DNA of 9,536 bases. It comes from Bacillaceae bacterium. Lineage in GTDB: Bacteria > Bacillota > Bacilli > Bacillales_A > Planococcaceae. Under the pieces are notes generated by a model, which was not told the DNA's origin, ran no database searches, and saw nothing but the letters and a program-made list of their open reading frames with translations. Shown here piece by piece: positions 6,111 to 9,536 of the stretch. Numbering within the stretch: position 1 is the first letter of the stretch; each line of letters begins with the position of its first letter. The position numbers and the translations under genes were made by a program. The stretch covers positions 1 to 9,536 of the forward strand of contig JASLGI010000093.1 of NCBI GenBank assembly GCA_030149685.1, given 5' to 3'.

Positions 6111-6125
6111 TTTATTCACTTCCTC

Positions 6126-6189
6126 GTTCGTAGAGTCGAACAATTACTAAAGCAATTGAACGCAGGAGCCGCCACCAAAAAAACGACTC
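6126..6189 (-). promoter_or_regulatory. Competing short hairpins in the yitT leader
   Basis: GAGTCG (6189-6184) can pair with CGACTC (6138-6133). GTTCG (6141-6137) can instead pair with CGAAC (6130-6126), ending just before the GAGGAAGTGA ribosome site. The two pairings share bases 6137-6138 and so exclude each other. The stems are short, and regulation is only a possibility. Confidence 0.3.
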
Positions 6190-6211
6190 AAATACTAAAA
6201 AATATGTTCCC

Positions 6212-6240
6212 ATTATCCCATAGGTGAAAACGTAGTACAA
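6212..6240 (-). promoter_or_regulatory. Candidate promoter of yitT
   Basis: TTGTAC (6240-6235), 17 bases, then GATAAT (6217-6212) on the minus strand. The -10 box matches five of six bases and the -35 box is poor. The leader to the TTG start would be about 95 bases. Confidence 0.4.
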
Positions 6241-6263
6241 TGGATATTTTTTAAAAATTTAAC

Positions 6264-6288
6264 GTTTTATTAGGGGATTTTAGGGAAT
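6264..6288 (+). promoter_or_regulatory. Sigma-B-type promoter of the APC permease
   Basis: GTTTTA, 13 bases, then GGGAAT fits the general-stress sigma-B pattern (GTTTAA, 12-15 bases, GGGWAW) with one mismatch in the -35 box. It lies on the correct strand, about 36 bases before the start codon, with the Shine-Dalgarno sequence in between. Confidence 0.6.
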
Positions 6289-6324
6289 GAACAAACTATC
6301 AACAAACGGAAAAGAGGAACAACT

Positions 6325-7791
6325 ATGAAGAAACATTCAAAAGAACAACAAAGGAGACAGCTGAAACCATCTTTATCAGCATCGAGTGTTTTCGCCATCG
6401 CCCTCGGTTCAAGTGTCGGGTGGGGAGCGTTCATTTTACCCGGTGATTGGATTCAATCGGCGGGACCAGTCGGTGCGATGATTGGTTTATTTATCGGAGC
6501 ACTTGTCATGATGGTCATCGCTTCAAGTTATGGCGTCATGATTCAAAAGTTCCCTGTTTCAGGTGGCGGATTTACATATGCGTACATCGCAGGTGGAAAG
6601 ATTTGGGCATTTATTGCTGGTTGGTTTTTATCTCTCGGGTACATTTCAATCGTTGCTCTTAATGCATCAGCCTTCGCATTACTTCTTAAGTTTTTAGCTC
6701 CAGACTTCATGCATCAATATTACTTATATACCGTTGCTGGCTGGGACGTTTACTTGCCAGAAGTAGTAATTGCGAGTACGCTCATCATTTTGTTTGCTGT
6801 ATTAAATACAGTTGGGACTGAACTGTCAGGGAAATTACAGTTTTACTTTAGTCTCGCATTAATTCTAGGTGTCATAGCACTTGGTGGTATTACATTTAAT
6901 ATGGCAGATACACCGTTTGCGAATATGCAACCGATTTTTAATGAAACACAACCGATTCTCGTATCCATTGTATTAATATTAGCGATTGCTCCATGGGCAT
7001 ATGTTGGGTTTGACAACGTACCGCAAGCTGCTGAAGAGTTTGCCTTTTCTCATAAAAAAGCGACATGGCTAATGATATTTTCACTATTTGCTACATTTGT
7101 TGTTTATGCGATTATGATTGGTGTAACAAGTTGGTCATTTCCTTCATGGATGTTGCCAGAAAATAGTTTATGGCTAACAGGTCAACTTGTTGATGCAATG
7201 TTAGGACCAATTGGCATTAGCGTCCTTGCGATAGCGATTATGATGGGGATTTTCACAGGACTCAATGGATTTTATATGTCTTCGAGTCGTTTATTATTTG
7301 CAATGGCACGAGCGCGAGCATTGCCGAACTTTTTCCGTACATTAACAGAAAAACAGAAAACACCGATTTGGGGCATTTGGTTCGTTACGATTATCGCCTT
7401 ACCGATGCCGTGGTTTGGAAGACAAGCTTTAGAATGGATCGTTGACATGAGTTCTTTAGGTGTGTCGGTTGCTTATTTCTTCGCAAGTTTCGCTGCATAT
7501 AAAGTACTTGCATGGGCAAAACATGACCGTGGGATCGAAATTGCTCCGATTCGAAAAGTGCTCGCATTATTCGGAATGCTCGCAAGTCTTGTATTTATTG
7601 GACTTTTACTCATTCCATCATCACCTGCCTCTCTTTCAGCACCATCTTACGGCTTACTCGCTGGATGGATCGCACTCGGTTTAATTTTTTACTTAGCGAT
7701 TCGAAAACGATACAATTCACTCACAGCAGAAGAGACAGAACATTATATTTTAGGTGAGTCAATGAAAGAAAAAATTGAAAATAATTATTAA
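6325..7791 (+). CDS. APC-superfamily amino acid/polyamine permease
   Basis: The product is a 488-residue inner-membrane transporter with about 12 hydrophobic segments, the usual length and topology for the amino acid-polyamine-organocation superfamily. The unwound TM1 substrate motif is seen as GSSVGWGAFILPG (residues 28-40), and the TM6 motif as APWAYVGFDNVPQAAEE (from residue 222). SSSRLLFAMARARALPNFF is the cytoplasmic loop typical of this superfamily. Residues 1-16 are a basic cytoplasmic tail. ATG 6325 is supported by AGAGG 7 bases upstream. It diverges from yitT and has a sigma-B-like promoter, suggesting induction by stress or stationary phase. The substrate cannot be read from the sequence; amino acids or polyamines are the family norm. 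The gene converges on the EamA transporter gene. Confidence 0.9.
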   Translation: MKKHSKEQQRRQLKPSLSASSVFAIALGSSVGWGAFILPGDWIQSAGPVGAMIGLFIGALVMMVIASSYGVMIQKFPVSGGGFTYAYIAGGKIWAFIAGWFLSLGYISIVALNASAFALLLKFLAPDFMHQYYLYTVAGWDVYLPEVVIASTLIILFAVLNTVGTELSGKLQFYFSLALILGVIALGGITFNMADTPFANMQPIFNETQPILVSIVLILAIAPWAYVGFDNVPQAAEEFAFSHKKATWLMIFSLFATFVVYAIMIGVTSWSFPSWMLPENSLWLTGQLVDAMLGPIGISVLAIAIMMGIFTGLNGFYMSSSRLLFAMARARALPNFFRTLTEKQKTPIWGIWFVTIIALPMPWFGRQALEWIVDMSSLGVSVAYFFASFAAYKVLAWAKHDRGIEIAPIRKVLALFGMLASLVFIGLLLIPSSPASLSAPSYGLLAGWIALGLIFYLAIRKRYNSLTAEETEHYILGESMKEKIENNY

Positions 7792-7792
7792 T

Positions 7793-7839
7793 AAAAAACG
7801 CTCCAGTAGATACAGTAAAATGTATCCGCTGGAGCGTTT
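7793..7839. terminator. Terminator shared by the permease and EamA genes
   Basis: AAACGCTCCAG pairs with CTGGAGCGTTT (11 bp). After a 2-base internal mismatch, GATACA pairs with TGTATC around the loop GTAAAA. On the minus strand the stem ends in TTTTTT, a strong terminator for the EamA gene. On the plus strand only TTT follows, so it is weaker for the permease. Confidence 0.88.
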
Positions 7840-7856
7840 GCATGTTGCTTATGATA

Positions 7857-8729
7857 TTAAACGACTGGTTTTCTACCACGTGAAAATGGTTTGACTTCCG
7901 CAAATACAATAGCGATAAAGATGAGTAAACCACCTGTGATCATTCGTCCTGTCAATACTTCGTGCATGATGAGGACAGAGAAAAATGTACCGAACAATGC
8001 TTCTGTCGATAAAATAATGGCTGATTTTGTCGGGTTGGCATATTGCATGCCGACATTTTGACAAACATAAGCGACGACCGTACAGAAAATAGCTAAGTAT
8101 AAAATGACGTAAATACCTTCTGTCGGATAGACTGTTGGAACTTCTCCTAAAAGAATGACTGCAAGGACACTTAAAAGCGTAGCTGTGTAAAATTGTACGA
8201 TGGTTAACGCAAGCGCATCTTCAGTTTTTACGAACATATTCGTATAAAAAATGTCGAAGGCGAATGCTACAGCACAAAGTAACGATAACGTATCGCCAAA
8301 GTTTAATGTCAATGTTTCTTGTAATGATAAAAGTGCAATTCCTGCGAGTGAAATCCCCGCTGCGATAAATTCAAACCGATCAATGCGTCGTTTGTAAATA
8401 ATGAGCGCAATAACAGGCACGATAACGACCGTAGTTGCGGTTAAAAACGCGTTTTTTGAAGGAGTCGTATATTCAAGTCCCCACGTTTGTAACGTAAATC
8501 CGGTAAAAAGAAAAACACCGAGAATTGCTCCTTTCCACCAAACGTTCGGTGTAAGAAGTTTCAACTTTTTATAAAAAATGATACTTAAAATAATGGATGC
8601 AACGATAAATCGACCTGCCATTAGTTGGAAGACTGTCCAATACTTCAAACCGATCGCCATACCGACGAATCCACTTCCCCACATGATGGCTGTCACGAGC
8701 ATCATGAGTTCTCCCTTATATTTCTGCAT
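7857..8729 (-). CDS. EamA-domain (drug/metabolite family) transporter
   Basis: The protein has 290 residues and about ten membrane segments arranged as two EamA repeats, the standard size and layout of the drug/metabolite transporter superfamily. The N terminus KGELMMLVTAIMWGSGFVGM, the first-repeat motif TTPSKNAFLTATTVVIVPV and the second-repeat motif NPTKSAIILSTEALFGTFFSVLIMHEVLT are typical. Members export amino acids, nucleosides or small toxic metabolites. The substrate here is unknown. ATG 8729 has AGAGGGGA just upstream. The C terminus is basic (SRGRKPVV). It is transcribed away from the NUDIX gene and ends against the permease terminator; no partner gene shares its transcript. Confidence 0.9.
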   Translation of the reverse strand: MQKYKGELMMLVTAIMWGSGFVGMAIGLKYWTVFQLMAGRFIVASIILSIIFYKKLKLLTPNVWWKGAILGVFLFTGFTLQTWGLEYTTPSKNAFLTATTVVIVPVIALIIYKRRIDRFEFIAAGISLAGIALLSLQETLTLNFGDTLSLLCAVAFAFDIFYTNMFVKTEDALALTIVQFYTATLLSVLAVILLGEVPTVYPTEGIYVILYLAIFCTVVAYVCQNVGMQYANPTKSAIILSTEALFGTFFSVLIMHEVLTGRMITGGLLIFIAIVFAEVKPFSRGRKPVV

Positions 8730-8780
8730 AATTCCCCTCTTTGTCTATGTATTGTGCTAGTAATGTTTTAGCATTTTTCA

Positions 8781-8786
8781 TATAAT
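8781..8786 (+). promoter_or_regulatory. Candidate -10 box of the NUDIX gene
   Basis: TATAAT matches the consensus fully and lies about 48 bases before the TTG start. No good -35 box is seen 16-18 bases upstream. A small dyad, TGCTA-gtaatgttt-TAGCA (8755-8774 region), lies where a -35 box would be and could bind a regulator. Confidence 0.4.
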
Positions 8787-8833
8787 TAGTAGTATATCGA
8801 AAATGAGCAAAATAACAAGATGAGGTGAATGGA

Positions 8834-9244
8834 TTGGTATTTGGAGAGAAAGAAGAAGGCATTCGTTATGTAGAACGTCCTTCCGTCTATGGCCTCGTCG
8901 TCAAAGAGGACAAAATCGCCGTCATGAAAATGGATGACGGTCGTTATTTTTTACCCGGTGGTGGAAAAGAACCGGGAGAAACAGATGAACGTACATTACG
9001 TCGAGAGTTTTTAGAAGAAACAGGACGGGAAGTTGCGAATATCGGTTTCGTCGGTCGAGCAGAGCTTTATTATTATTCCGAACGTTATGAAAAGCACTTC
9101 TTTAATGAAGGAGCTTTTTATACGTGTGACATGATTGGTGAAGGAAAAGGAGAGCATGAGCTTGTTTGGTTAACATTGGATGAAGCAGCAAAAAAATTGT
9201 GGCATGATCACCAGCGATGGGCAGTAAAGAAAATTCAAGCATGA
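8834..9244 (+). CDS. NUDIX hydrolase (MutT-like)
   Basis: The protein has 136 residues, starting at TTG 8834. The sequence GAGGTGA (8822-8828) is an excellent ribosome site 5 bases upstream. The GTG at 8825 is part of that site and so an unlikely start. The NUDIX box is complete: Gly43, x5, Glu49, x7, Arg57-Glu58-Phe-Leu-Glu61-Glu62-Thr-Gly64, which binds the metal and hydrolyses a nucleoside diphosphate linked to another group. It is preceded by RYFLPGGG. Single-domain members of this size clean up oxidised nucleotides or other phosphorylated metabolites. The actual substrate is not predictable. The C terminus (HELVWLTLDEAAKKLWHDHQRWAV) is typical of small cytoplasmic NUDIX enzymes. It appears to be a single-gene transcript, with a terminator 16 bases after the stop. 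Confidence 0.92.
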   Translation: MVFGEKEEGIRYVERPSVYGLVVKEDKIAVMKMDDGRYFLPGGGKEPGETDERTLRREFLEETGREVANIGFVGRAELYYYSERYEKHFFNEGAFYTCDMIGEGKGEHELVWLTLDEAAKKLWHDHQRWAVKKIQA

Positions 9245-9260
9245 AAATGCATCTAGCAAA

Positions 9261-9311
9261 GTGTGTAAACTCTTACTCCTTTAAGTGAGAAAGTTTACGC
9301 ACTAATTTTTT
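9261..9311 (+). terminator. Rho-independent terminator of the NUDIX gene
   Basis: GTGTGTAAAC (9261-9270) pairs with GTTTACGCAC (9293-9302), 10 bp with one G-U pair. A T run follows at 9306-9311. Confidence 0.8.
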
Positions 9312-9389
9312 GCACTCGAATATATTGATGCCCCATCCTTTTGCTTTTTCCGCATTTAATAAGTTGTAAAGCGTATTACTTTTGATTGA
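9273..9389 (-). other. Open minus-strand frame, possible gene remnant
   Basis: A 38-codon open frame without an ATG, GTG or TTG start ends at TAA 9275-9273, inside the terminator hairpin of the NUDIX gene. It reads NTLYNLLNAEKAKGWGINIF followed by a basic tail KKLVRKLSHLKE, a protein-like composition. The same frame continues upstream after one TAG (9392-9390) for another 23 codons (SFQQSERDRVIVEKLLHK and preceding residues). It could be the eroded end of a convergent gene, or chance. I do not recognise a family. Confidence 0.2.
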
Positions 9390-9536
9390 CTACTTGTGCA
9401 GTAATTTTTCAACGATTACTCGATCTCTTTCGCTTTGTTGAAAGCTGTGAAGTAGAAAGTCTCATTCAAGCGCTACAAATTAGAGGAAATCAAAGAGAGA
9501 AGTGCTTTTTATTATAATTGAAATAGTAATTCAATT
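9312..9536. other. Right-end stretch without a convincing intact gene
   Basis: On the plus strand a 43-codon frame from TTG 9386 to TAA 9517 reads protein-like (IFQRLLDLFRFVESCEV) but has no ribosome site. At the very end TATAAT (9513-9518) overlaps the dyad AATTGAA-ATAGTAA-TTCAATT (9516-9536), possibly the start of a promoter/operator region that continues outside the window. Confidence 0.35.

Noticed and set aside
6144..6189. T-box or other known riboswitch in the yitT/permease intergenic region
   Set aside because: GGTGGCGGCTCC superficially recalls a T-box element, but the T-box core and a following terminator are missing, and a YitT-family gene is not a T-box target.
9386..9517. Transposase remnant on the plus strand
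   Set aside because: IFQRLLDLF loosely resembles the N terminus of some IS4-type transposases, but the match is too short, no catalytic motif is present and no terminal repeats are seen.

Overview
The window comes from a low-GC, Gram-positive bacterium of the Bacillales type. The DNA is AT-rich, Shine-Dalgarno sequences are strong (GGAGG, GAGGTGA), and the rho-independent terminators are U-rich. The protein families also fit: NorA-like efflux pump, YflT general stress protein, S-layer-homology (SLH) exoprotein, YitT family, and YARHG proteins. I cannot fix the genus. The region looks like ordinary chromosome. I see no complete mobile element, CRISPR array, tRNA or rRNA.

Layout, left to right. 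A coiled-coil protein of unknown function, possibly truncated by the window edge, runs rightward (1-609). It converges on a leftward NorA-type multidrug exporter (629-1807), and the two share a bidirectional terminator. The exporter has a leader with an intrinsic-terminator hairpin and candidate leader ORFs, so it may be attenuated. Next is a leftward general stress protein, YflT (2161-2478), with a nested dyad/terminator cluster behind it. A rightward two-gene operon follows (2699-4308): a secreted protein with three SLH repeats and a ComEC-like metallo-beta-lactamase domain, overlapped by a 73-residue ORF. A leftward pair comes next: a YitT-family membrane protein (5238-6110) and then a membrane-anchored protein with two YARHG domains (4367-5182). 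The second gene has its own promoter inside the end of the first. An APC-family permease (6325-7791, rightward) diverges from yitT and has a good sigma-B-type promoter. It converges on a leftward EamA/DMT transporter (7857-8729). A NUDIX hydrolase (8834-9244, rightward) diverges from that. The last ~290 bases hold a terminator and no convincing intact gene.

The common thread is cell-envelope and stress physiology: four membrane proteins of transporter or YitT type, two exported or surface proteins, a general stress protein, a sigma-B-like promoter and a house-cleaning NUDIX enzyme. Four of the nine genes with a visible upstream region are best read as starting at TTG, because a strong Shine-Dalgarno sequence is correctly spaced from that codon. 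The longer frames found by simple ORF calling appear to be over-extended there.

The observations I rate highest are the possible attenuator/leader ORF of the efflux gene, the SLH plus ComEC-type exoenzyme with its coupled small ORF, the exact 35-bp repeat within the YARHG gene, the Shine-Dalgarno-masking hairpin between yitT and the YARHG gene, and the sigma-B-like promoter of the permease. No computation was run. All family assignments come from reading motifs.
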